The notes below the pieces were generated by a model. The model saw nothing but the letters and a program-made list of their open reading frames with translations. It ran no database searches and was not told where the DNA came from. The translations under genes and the position numbers were made by a program. Below are positions 17,854 to 25,564 of a stretch of DNA of 41,918 bases, in pieces; position 1 is the first letter of the stretch; each line of letters starts with the position of its first letter. The DNA is taken from positions 1 through 41,918 of the forward strand of contig CANQPV010000003.1 of NCBI GenBank assembly GCA_947625825.1, given 5' to 3'. Source of the DNA: an uncultured Clostridia bacterium (GTDB taxonomy: Bacteria > Bacillota > Clostridia > TANB77 > CAG-508).

Positions 17854-19200
17854 TTATAACAATGCTTCGATTAACCAGTTGCCCATGTATAATTGGATAC
17901 ATGGTACAAGTACTACTACTACTAAGAATATTAATACTATTCCAACTAATAAGTAAGATATTTCTGGTAATACTTTCATTATCTTGTTTAGGCTTTCTTG
18001 AATGTCTACATCCATGTAGTCTAATAATTTTTCCATCATTTCTGGAAGGTCTGTTTGCATACCTATTTTTAACATTTCAATTTCCATTGACCTACATAAT
18101 CCAGAGTTTTCAAATGGCTCAATCCATGAACCACCAATAAGTAAGTTGTTAATTGATGTTTCTACTATTGATAACATTACATAGTTTTTAATTACACTTT
18201 TACTAACCTCTAAAGCTTCTTGAATTCTCATTCCATTTTGTAAGTTCAAAAGCATTGCTCTCATTAGTCTTGAAAAATCTATACCAAATATTAATCTTCC
18301 AAAAACAGGTGCTTTATATTTAAAATAATGCCAATTGTATTTTCCTTTTGGTGTATTTATATAAGCAACTATGACACCAACTATTGCTACAATAATCCCT
18401 ACTGGAAAATACCAATATGCCATAAACCAATCTAAGAAGTCCATAAACCATAGTGTAATTTCTGGTAAAGTAGCACTACTACCAATTTGTATAAATACAT
18501 CTTGAATAGAAGGTAGTACGTATATTGTTCCTATAATTAATAATGCAATTATTGCAACAAATTGGCCAATATTTGGAATTAAAATGCTTTTTATCTTTTT
18601 ATTTCTTGTTGTTGTATCATCTAAGTATTTTACTGCTTGCTCTAAAGATTGTGTAAGTGAGCCTGAAAGCTCTCCTACTTTAATCATATTTATATATATG
18701 TATGGGAAAATATCTGAATAATATTCCATTGTAGTATACATATACTCTCCAGATTCTACACCTGCTAAAATATCTTCTATTATCCCTTTAAAAGAAAGGT
18801 TTTCTGTACTTGATATAAGTGTATTTAAAGCATGAATATTATTGAAATTTGCCTTTTTTAATAAATAAAAGTTTTGTGTAAATATAATAAGGTCTCTTTC
18901 TGTAATTCTTTGGCCAACAGATAAAGCCATATTAAATTTTTCTCTTGCAGTTTGCTTATTAGCCGTTTTTCCTTGCATAATAGTTGCAGAGTTAGATGCT
19001 CGCATAACTTCATCTATGTCTATAACATTTCTTCTATTTACTTTTGATCTTTTACTTTTATAGCCTATTTGTATTACTTCAATAGGAAGTAACTCATTAC
19101 TTTTTAGCATTTTTATTAAATTATTTTTACTAGATTGCTCTACTCTGTTTCTAACAACTTGTCCTTGTTTCGTAACAGCTCTATACATATATTCTGGCAC
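17854..19200 (-). CDS. pilC: Type IV pilus inner-membrane platform protein PilC
   Basis: Polytopic platform protein of the type IV pilus machine (T2SF/GspF family) that couples the PilB and PilT motors to pilin. Two T2SF domains are visible: residues about 100-220 (LIIFTQNFYLLKKANFN, then GELSGSLTQSLEQAVKYLDD) and about 305-430 (DFSRLMRAMLLNLQNGM, then MQTDLPEMMEKLLDYMD). Membrane helices lie near 205-225, 250-275 and 415-440. The start is GTG at 19200, with AAAAGGAGATG upstream. It is the last gene of the pilus operon, 21 bases after pilT. Confidence 0.93.
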   Translation of the reverse strand: MPEYMYRAVTKQGQVVRNRVEQSSKNNLIKMLKSNELLPIEVIQIGYKSKRSKVNRRNVIDIDEVMRASNSATIMQGKTANKQTAREKFNMALSVGQRITERDLIIFTQNFYLLKKANFNNIHALNTLISSTENLSFKGIIEDILAGVESGEYMYTTMEYYSDIFPYIYINMIKVGELSGSLTQSLEQAVKYLDDTTTRNKKIKSILIPNIGQFVAIIALLIIGTIYVLPSIQDVFIQIGSSATLPEITLWFMDFLDWFMAYWYFPVGIIVAIVGVIVAYINTPKGKYNWHYFKYKAPVFGRLIFGIDFSRLMRAMLLNLQNGMRIQEALEVSKSVIKNYVMLSIVETSINNLLIGGSWIEPFENSGLCRSMEIEMLKIGMQTDLPEMMEKLLDYMDVDIQESLNKIMKVLPEISYLLVGIVLIFLVVVVLVPCIQLYMGNWLIEALL

Positions 19201-19221
19201 TTTATCATCTCCTTTTTATCA

Positions 19222-20346
19222 CTAATTGTTAATTTTTGATTTTTCCTCACTATCTTTTTTAATTTTTAGTTGCATAATTGTTCTATTTAAAGTTTCAATA
19301 TTTTTTTCTTCTATTTGTGATTTAGCTTGGTCTAATGTAATTCTATCTGCCACAAATAATTCGGCAAGTGAATTTATTAAGCCAATATTTCCTTTATCTG
19401 AATTACTTTGAATAGCATCTTCTATTTCAGAAACAATAATTTTATCTTTACGAATTATACCTGCTATAATATTATCTACTACCATTACTTCTGGTACTAA
19501 AACAAGTGAACCATTTTTACCTTTTAATAATCTTTGAGATACTACTAATTTTAGTAATGAAGCTATTAAATATTTTATAGTTTGTTGGTCACGTACGTCA
19601 TAAAAGTTAATCATTCTATCAATAGTTTCTGCACAAGACTTTGTATGAAGTGTTCCTATTACTAAATGTCCTGCTTCTGCTGTTTCAATTGCTGCTTCCA
19701 TAGTTTCTTTATCACGAATTTCTCCTATTATTAAAATATCGCAGTCTTCTCTTAAAGAGTTTTTAATACCCGTACTATAATCTAAGCAGTCTCTTCCTAT
19801 ACCTATTTCCTTTTGTATAATAATTGATTTTTTGCATTTATGTTTATATTCTACAGGGTTTTCCAAAGTTAATATCTTTTTATTTTGATTTTCATTTATT
19901 TCATTAATAAGTGCATTTAATGTAGTTGTTTTACCAGAGTTTGTTTTACCAGTTACTAGTATTAAACCTTGTGGCTGGCTCATCATTCTTCTAACAATAT
20001 CTGGTACACCTAAATCTTCATATCTTGGAAGTGTATTTTTTATAATTCTTAGTACTATTACTGGAATGTCATCTAATGTTGAAATATTGACTCTTAATCT
20101 AATATCTCCAAATACATAAGAAGAATCTAATTTTTTAGTTTCTCTATAGACTTTATCTTTATCTACGTTTCCTCTTACAAAATAATCATAAATTTCTATC
20201 ATGTCTTCATTGGTTAATTCTTCAGAGTCTTTTACTTCTATTAAATCTCTTCTAATTCTTAAAAAAGGTTTGATACCCGGAATTAAATGTACATCTGAAG
20301 CATCTTTTTTTACAGCCTCATTTAAGACTTTTTCTATATCAATCAT
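19222..20346 (-). CDS. pilT: Type IV pilus retraction ATPase PilT
   Basis: Hexameric secretion-type ATPase that drives pilus retraction and twitching. Walker A is VTGKTNSGKTTT, an unusual form of GPTGSGKS; Walker B region is LIIGEIRDKET, and the His box is GTLHTKSCAETIDRMI. The AGHLVIGTLHT block and the short N-terminal domain (no MshE-type region) favour PilT over PilB. The 374 residues are normal. AGGAGG precedes the ATG. It sits between pilB and pilC, so extension and retraction motors are made together. Confidence 0.92.
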   Translation of the reverse strand: MIDIEKVLNEAVKKDASDVHLIPGIKPFLRIRRDLIEVKDSEELTNEDMIEIYDYFVRGNVDKDKVYRETKKLDSSYVFGDIRLRVNISTLDDIPVIVLRIIKNTLPRYEDLGVPDIVRRMMSQPQGLILVTGKTNSGKTTTLNALINEINENQNKKILTLENPVEYKHKCKKSIIIQKEIGIGRDCLDYSTGIKNSLREDCDILIIGEIRDKETMEAAIETAEAGHLVIGTLHTKSCAETIDRMINFYDVRDQQTIKYLIASLLKLVVSQRLLKGKNGSLVLVPEVMVVDNIIAGIIRKDKIIVSEIEDAIQSNSDKGNIGLINSLAELFVADRITLDQAKSQIEEKNIETLNRTIMQLKIKKDSEEKSKINN

Positions 20347-20363
20347 TGCTTTCCTCCTATGTA

Positions 20364-21986
20364 TTAATAAATAACTAGTTTATTATTTAATTCTTCTAAA
20401 GTAGTAATTCCACTTAATACTTTATAAATTCCATCTACAATTAGTGGTTTATAGCCTAATTCTAGTGCAGCTTTTCTTATTTCCATACTAGAGCTATTAT
20501 TTGAAATTAACTCTTTAATTTCATCATTAATATTTAATATTTCAAAAATACCAATTCTATCTAAATAACCACTTTGATTACAATGTTTGCATCCTGTAGT
20601 TTCATAAGTTTTCTTGCCTTTTAAATCAAAATTAACGTTATACTTTTCTCCAATTTTGTTTATTATTTCAATTTCTTTTTCATTAAAGTCTCTTTCTTTT
20701 GCACAATGTGGACAAACTTTTCTAACTAATCTTTGTGAAACTGATGTTGCTAAAATACTAGCAATATCATAATTAGATATACCTATTTTTCTAAGTCTTG
20801 TAATAACCTCTATACTATCTATTGTATGTATTGTAGATAAAACATAGTGTCCTGTTTGACCTGCTTGCATTGCAATTTCGGCCGTTTCTTTATCACGAAT
20901 TTCTCCTACTAGAATAATATCTGGGTCTTGTCTTAAAACAGTTCTTAGAGCATTTGAAAAGCTTTCTTTGGCATCTATTTCAATTTGATTTAGTCCATCA
21001 ATTCTAATTTCTACTGGGTCTTCAATTGTAGTAATATTTATATTTGGATTATTTAAATAATCTATAATGCTATAAAGTGTTGTTGTTTTACCTTCACCAG
21101 TTGGTGCAGCAACAACTGTAATACTATTTCTTTTGTTAAAACTATTTTTAACTATGTTTTCATCTTCTGGAAAACCTAATTCAAAAATTCTTCTAATGTT
21201 AGCATTTTTCTTTAATAATCTTAGTACAAATTTTTCTCCATGTATATTTTTTTGTGATGATACACGTATATTGTAATCTGGATAAATAAGTATTCTACCA
21301 TCTTGAGATTCTTGTTTTTCTTGATGCATATTAGAAATTGCTTTTAATCTACCTATTAATTGTGATTGTTTATCTTTATTAATTTCTACTGCTTTAATTA
21401 ATCTACCATCTATTCTATACCTAACTCTTACTATATCCTCTTGTGGTTCAATATGAATATCACTAGCTCTTTTTTCCATAGCAGTTTTAATAATACTATC
21501 TACTAAACCAGAAATATCTGCATCTGCATTTATTTCTTCCGACGCACTTCCTTCATATGTATCTAGTATTCTATCTATATTACTTTCAAAAGTAATATAT
21601 TTTTCCATAATTAGACCCTTATTTAATAACAATAGTCTAACAACATCAATAGATCTTTTATTTGAAGTATCAGCAAAACAAACTTTTATTTTTCCTGTTG
21701 ATATTTCAAATGGTATTGCTTTATATTGTTTCATTAGGTCTAAAGATATAAATTCAGTTGTATTTACTTTAATATCTGGCTCTGTTAAATAAATTGCTTT
21801 TTCTTCTAATATTTCTCCAATAGCTTGAATTAAAACATAAGAGTCACAAAGTCCTAAAATATTAATAATATCTCCTATTTTTTTTCTTGGATGCCCTTTT
21901 TGATAGTCTAATGCTTGTTGAATACTATTTTCTGTAACAATGCCTCTTTTTACAAGTTCAATTCCTAATGGTTGTTTTTTATCCAT
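20364..21986 (-). CDS. pilB: Type IV pilus assembly ATPase PilB
   Basis: Extension motor of the pilus. The N-terminal MshE-type domain (residues 1-150) is followed by the ATPase core, with Walker A APTGEGKTTTLYS, Walker B region ILVGEIRDKETAE, and His box STIHTIDSIE. A tetracysteine zinc site (CPHCAKE and CKHCNQSGY) is typical of PilB/GspE. The Walker A has Glu where Ser is usual (GSGKT to GEGKT). The 540 residues are near the usual length. GGAGG precedes the ATG. It lies 17 bases upstream of pilT. Confidence 0.94.
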   Translation of the reverse strand: MDKKQPLGIELVKRGIVTENSIQQALDYQKGHPRKKIGDIINILGLCDSYVLIQAIGEILEEKAIYLTEPDIKVNTTEFISLDLMKQYKAIPFEISTGKIKVCFADTSNKRSIDVVRLLLLNKGLIMEKYITFESNIDRILDTYEGSASEEINADADISGLVDSIIKTAMEKRASDIHIEPQEDIVRVRYRIDGRLIKAVEINKDKQSQLIGRLKAISNMHQEKQESQDGRILIYPDYNIRVSSQKNIHGEKFVLRLLKKNANIRRIFELGFPEDENIVKNSFNKRNSITVVAAPTGEGKTTTLYSIIDYLNNPNINITTIEDPVEIRIDGLNQIEIDAKESFSNALRTVLRQDPDIILVGEIRDKETAEIAMQAGQTGHYVLSTIHTIDSIEVITRLRKIGISNYDIASILATSVSQRLVRKVCPHCAKERDFNEKEIEIINKIGEKYNVNFDLKGKKTYETTGCKHCNQSGYLDRIGIFEILNINDEIKELISNNSSSMEIRKAALELGYKPLIVDGIYKVLSGITTLEELNNKLVIY

Positions 21987-22070
21987 TTTGTACCTCCATA
22001 TTCTTTAGTATTAATATTATTATACTACATATTTTATCAAAACAGTGCATTTTGTGCAATTTACATAAAA

Positions 22071-22571
22071 TTACCAATATTTTAATACATATTCTATAGT
22101 TTTATTAAATCTTTGGTATATATTTTTATCTAAATTTTCTTGAGACGTACCTTCTGCAATTTTCTTTCCAATACTTAAGTGTACATTAATTAACTTTTTT
22201 GTTATACCAGCTTCTGGTTCATCATCATTTACTGCTTTGTATTCACTTTCTTCAAATTGTACTGATTGTATTTGACTTGCTATTTTAGTTTCATTTCTAT
22301 ATATATCTGTACCTCTTAGTTCATAAACAACAGAGCCATTTCCAAATGTTATTCTCGTAGGTTCAACTGTTGCTTCGTTATAGCTTTTTACATCATTTAT
22401 AAAAAACATATTGAATTTATTAAATTCAACTGCATATATATCTTGATTTTTTATTATATCTACATTAGAAAAAAAATTTGTACTCATGTAAGCAAAAATA
22501 GAAATAATAATTGTAGCTAATATAATGTAAACAATTAATGCAATTAAAGTAATACCATTTTGATTTTTCAT
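22071..22571 (-). CDS. Minor pilin with prepilin leader (PilW/ComGF-like)
   Basis: A 166-residue prepilin-type protein. After a 6-residue leader (MKNQNG), mature ITLIALIVYIILATIIISIF forms the N-terminal helix, with Ala instead of Glu at +5. The body contains RITFGNGSVVYELRGTDIYRN, a pattern common in PilW/ComGF-type minor pilins. Its ATG overlaps the stop of the preceding pilin gene by one base (TAATG), so translation is coupled. It probably contributes to a pilus-tip or priming complex, by analogy. Confidence 0.75.
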   Translation of the reverse strand: MKNQNGITLIALIVYIILATIIISIFAYMSTNFFSNVDIIKNQDIYAVEFNKFNMFFINDVKSYNEATVEPTRITFGNGSVVYELRGTDIYRNETKIASQIQSVQFEESEYKAVNDDEPEAGITKKLINVHLSIGKKIAEGTSQENLDKNIYQRFNKTIEYVLKYW

Positions 22572-22990
22572 TATGCTTCTTTAAACTCCTTTACTTTTAA
22601 TACTTTAACTAAAATTCCTCTATCTTTATTATTAAATTTATATTCTAACTTAACTTTCACTGTTTTTACAAGATCATTTGTGATTTCATCTGGTTCTATT
22701 TCAATATTAACATTAAAACTATTTGGAATTTTAAAATCTGCCCTCATTGTTGAAATTACACTATCTATAGTACTTTCCTGAACTTCATTATAACTTAATT
22801 TATCTATACGCTCCATAATTTGAACCACAAAAAGCATAGCAACAGAATCTACTTTTGTTCCTGCTTGTATTTCATATATTGATATAAAACATGTTGAAAC
22901 TGTACCAGCACATATAAGAATAATCGCTATAGCAACTGCTGCATCTTCAAGTGTAAATGCTTTATTTGATTTTAATTTTTCATAATTCAT
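22571..22990 (-). CDS. Prepilin-like protein (minor pilin)
   Basis: A 139-residue protein. The N-terminal MNYEKLKSNKAFTLEDAAVA has a prepilin-like site with Ala at -1 and Phe at +1; the acidic residues are Glu at +4 and Asp at +5. A hydrophobic helix follows (AIAIILICAGTVSTCFISI). The remainder resembles a GspI/PilV-like minor pilin. GAAAGGA precedes the ATG. It lies between pilD and the second minor pilin, with translational coupling to the latter. Confidence 0.72.
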   Translation of the reverse strand: MNYEKLKSNKAFTLEDAAVAIAIILICAGTVSTCFISIYEIQAGTKVDSVAMLFVVQIMERIDKLSYNEVQESTIDSVISTMRADFKIPNSFNVNIEIEPDEITNDLVKTVKVKLEYKFNNKDRGILVKVLKVKEFKEA

Positions 22991-23014
22991 ATTGTAATTC
23001 CTTTCATAAGTTTT

Positions 23015-23821
23015 TTAGAAAAATATATAATAATTAACTATAATTAAACATATAATATTTGTAATACATAAGTAAAAACCAATTGGAATAGGCTTTTCTT
23101 CTTTAGTATTTACCTTTTTTTGTATTATATTAATTATTTTTTTAATAATTAAACTTATTGCAATTACTAATAATGTAAAATCTATTGTTAATATAGTAGT
23201 TGCTTCATATGTAAACATTAAAAACATTATACAAAGTAGTAATATATCTAATGGATAACTGCTTTTCATTTTTTTTCTTAAGTAGAAGGTATTTAGTAAA
23301 ACAAGAAGAAGTACAATTATTAAATATATAACATATCTATATGCATTAGCATCTTTTTCTACTATATATAGATAAATTATATATATAGTTTGCATTATGT
23401 AGCCAAATAATAATACACCTTTTTCTATTTTATAGTTTTCTTTGTCTATTCCAGCTATTATAAATAGTGTAGCAATATAAATTAAGCCAAATATAAAATA
23501 TATAATAGTGCTTACATTAGAACTATATATACTTAATTTTATAGACATAGCAAATAAAACAAAAACTATACCAGATAATACTTCTAAAATTAAGTATCTT
23601 GGTCTTATTTTTTGTTTGCAGTATCTGCATTTTCCTCTTAAAAATATATAACTTAAAATTGGAATCATATCAAAAAAGCTTAATTTATGACCACAATTTG
23701 GGCAGTATGAACGCTCATGAGTAATATCTTGTTTTAGTGGTAATCTATAAACTGCTAAAGTAAAAAAACTACCAAACAATGTTCCAATTATGAAGATTAT
23801 AATATATAAGAATATATCCAT
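23015..23821 (-). CDS. pilD: Prepilin peptidase PilD with degenerate catalytic motif
   Basis: Membrane aspartic protease that cleaves prepilin leaders and N-methylates the new terminus. The N-terminal methylase domain has FGSFFTLAVYRLP and two Cys pairs (CPNCGHKL and CRYCKQKI), with the usual FFDMIPILSY and RPRYLILE blocks. The first catalytic Asp is in IAGIDKENYKIEKG. The second, normally in GxGD, appears as SSYPLDILLL, so the glycines are missing. About eight membrane helices fill 268 residues. This may be a divergent active enzyme, since it is the only PilD here and the locus looks intact. Confidence 0.88.
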   Translation of the reverse strand: MDIFLYIIIFIIGTLFGSFFTLAVYRLPLKQDITHERSYCPNCGHKLSFFDMIPILSYIFLRGKCRYCKQKIRPRYLILEVLSGIVFVLFAMSIKLSIYSSNVSTIIYFIFGLIYIATLFIIAGIDKENYKIEKGVLLFGYIMQTIYIIYLYIVEKDANAYRYVIYLIIVLLLVLLNTFYLRKKMKSSYPLDILLLCIMFLMFTYEATTILTIDFTLLVIAISLIIKKIINIIQKKVNTKEEKPIPIGFYLCITNIICLIIVNYYIFF

Positions 23822-23893
23822 TTATTTGCTATTTTCCTTTTTTATTTAATACTTCATTTTTTGCTTAAATTTTACAGGTATTTATAAAAGTTT

Positions 23894-23921
23894 AGGCATA
23901 TACACTTTGTTGCATATGCCT
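23894..23921 (-). terminator. Hairpin between pilin and pilD
   Basis: AGGCATATAC and GCATATGCC pair across an 8-10 base loop. The minus-strand T tract is poor, so it is more likely an attenuator or mRNA-end stabiliser that keeps pilin mRNA above pilD than a full stop. Confidence 0.5.
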
Positions 23922-23963
23922 TTTGCTTTTATATTATACTATTTATTAAAATTGTACTATATT

Positions 23964-24383
23964 TTATTCTCCTGCTTTTATAGTAACTTCAGGAACACCA
24001 TCTGTATAATTTACTGTATAAGTTTTGTCTTTATACGTTACTTCAAAGTTTCCACCAACTACACCATTTGTTGTCTTTACAGTTCCTTTTGTAACGGTCC
24101 ATCCACCTGTTGATGGGAATAATGATGTTAATATGTCATTATTACTCGTAAAATCTAACTCTTTTCCATTTACATAATATTCAATATCTGCTTTTCCTTG
24201 TAAGTTTCCAGCATAATCTCTTATCATTGCCATTGCTGCTTCGTCTCTAGCTTGTGTTGCAGAGTTAAATATACCTCCATCAGCTAATACGTAAGTAATA
24301 GTTACACCTGCTAATATTAATAATACAACGATAGTAACTACTAATGCAATAAGTGTAATACCATTTTCATTAGTCTTTTTCAT
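23964..24383 (-). CDS. Major type IV pilin candidate
   Basis: A 139-residue prepilin. A 7-8 residue leader (MKKTNENG) ends in Gly, followed by mature ITLIALVVTIVVLLILAGVT. Position +5 is Ala, not the usual Glu. The globular part (residues 45-139) is a beta-rich Thr/Gly-containing domain (TVTKGTVKTTNGVVGGNF, DKTYTVNYTDG). AAAGGAG precedes the ATG. Its place in the middle of the operon and the hairpins on both sides suggest separate control of its level. I call it major by size and sequence; expression data are not available. Confidence 0.82.
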   Translation of the reverse strand: MKKTNENGITLIALVVTIVVLLILAGVTITYVLADGGIFNSATQARDEAAMAMIRDYAGNLQGKADIEYYVNGKELDFTSNNDILTSLFPSTGGWTVTKGTVKTTNGVVGGNFEVTYKDKTYTVNYTDGVPEVTIKAGE

Positions 24384-24420
24384 AGTTTTTTCTCCTTTCT
24401 CTTTAGATTTTGTTATATTT

Positions 24421-24460
24421 TTATATTTATTTAAATAAATATAACCTAAAATTATTTTAG
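24421..24460. repeat. Two perfect palindromes upstream of the pilin gene
   Basis: TTATATTTATTT followed by its exact complement makes a 24-base perfect palindrome at 24421-24444. CTAAAAT-t-ATTTTAG follows at 24446-24460 and overlaps the stop codon of the previous gene. They may act as transcript-processing or attenuation hairpins at the 5' edge of the pilin message. Confidence 0.6.
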
Positions 24461-24871
24461 ACCGTTATTTTCAAAGTATGTTCCAGTTGAGTTTGGGTCT
24501 TTTATCTGATTTTTAGAGCCAGAACTTCCTGAAGGGCTATTTCCATCATCTTCTATATTTTCATCTATATTAGTGCTTGCTGAAAATGGGTCAGGTTTAC
24601 CTGCTATATAGCTTTCTTCTTCTTCAAATACTGAAAGGTCTGCTCCTGTAATATCATAAGTTAAAATTTCCTCTGTATTAAAATTAGTTTCTGTAATTTG
24701 CTGATCTATTTCTTCTTTAATGTTTTGTGGAGTAGAATATGCTTGTAATTTATTTGGCACTGCTTTGTTTGCTGGAATATAGTCATAAAATATAACACCT
24801 AAAACTAAAACAATTGCCACACATAATAATAACATTATGCATATTTCTTTTAAAATTGATTTAATCTTCAT
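24452..24871 (-). CDS. Pilus-operon membrane-anchored protein (PilP-like position)
   Basis: A 139-residue protein with one N-terminal membrane helix (IMLLLCVAIVLVLGVIF, residues 12-28) and an acidic, low-complexity outer part. The short motif AGKPDPFSAS near residue 89 resembles the DPF motif of PilP proteins, and the gene follows pilO as pilP does in Gram-negative operons. The rest (EDDGNSPSGSSGSKNQ) looks like a disordered Ser/Gly linker. A PilP role in a cell without an outer membrane is inference; the sequence alone does not prove the family. Confidence 0.5.
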   Translation of the reverse strand: MKIKSILKEICIMLLLCVAIVLVLGVIFYDYIPANKAVPNKLQAYSTPQNIKEEIDQQITETNFNTEEILTYDITGADLSVFEEEESYIAGKPDPFSASTNIDENIEDDGNSPSGSSGSKNQIKDPNSTGTYFENNGLK

Positions 24872-24943
24872 ATTTTTCTCCTTTAAAATTATTGTTACTC
24901 AGTTGTTTGTGTACTTTCAGCAGTTCCAGCTGTTTTTTTAAGT

Positions 24944-25564
24944 TTATTCTGCGTTTGATCCAGTATTAACAGTACCTCCACCTCGTAAGGTTTCTTCTAT
25001 TACAGTAACATTTGTTACTAAGAATGTTGCTGTTAAATTTTCTCCACTTGGTATTAGTTTAAAATTTCTAATTCTAAAACCTAGCTCTGTATCATCTTCT
25101 ATATCTGATAAGAATGTTATAATACGGCTATAAGTTCCAGAAACAGTGAAATTAATGTTGTTAGAATTTTCTGAAGAGCCAGATGAGATTTCATATTTTA
25201 AATTAACACCTTTTGAGGTAGCATGTCTACCAAGACTTGTTAATAAAAATTCTACTGTATATTCTTCTTTTTGTGTTGCTTTTTTAATTTCATCTTCTGT
25301 ACTAACACTTGCTAAGTCTAAGTATTCATCTCTAGCAGTTAATAATGTAGAAACATTTTTATCTAATGAACTTGTTTTAGCTGGATAGTTTGTGTTCATT
25401 AAAACTTCTGTCTGAGCAATTTCTTGTATAAGTTTTTCATTTTCAAATTTTATTTGCTCTAAACTTAATATTTTTATATTACCAATGGATATTCCTCTAA
25501 TTATTGCGAAATATGCCATGATAATTAATAATATAATTAAAATACTTATTAAAATTTTTTTCAT
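24944..25564 (-). CDS. pilO: Type IV pilus assembly protein PilO
   Basis: A 206-residue protein with an N-terminal membrane helix (residues 5-24), a coiled-coil stretch (IKFENEKLIQEIAQTE) and a ferredoxin-like C-terminal domain (NINFTVSGTYSRIITFLSDIED), the architecture of PilO. It partners PilN in the alignment complex linking the cytoplasmic PilM ring to the envelope. The ATG overlaps the stop of pilMN by four bases (ATGA), so translation is coupled. Confidence 0.82.
   Translation of the reverse strand: MKKILISILIILLIIMAYFAIIRGISIGNIKILSLEQIKFENEKLIQEIAQTEVLMNTNYPAKTSSLDKNVSTLLTARDEYLDLASVSTEDEIKKATQKEEYTVEFLLTSLGRHATSKGVNLKYEISSGSSENSNNINFTVSGTYSRIITFLSDIEDDTELGFRIRNFKLIPSGENLTATFLVTNVTVIEETLRGGGTVNTGSNAE

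Noticed and set aside
17768-17956. Small plus-strand frame with KKGPVPN and KGTVPY
   Set aside because: It is a translation of the GACCTGTCCC-type repeats and runs into the 3' end of pilC; it has no ribosome site.
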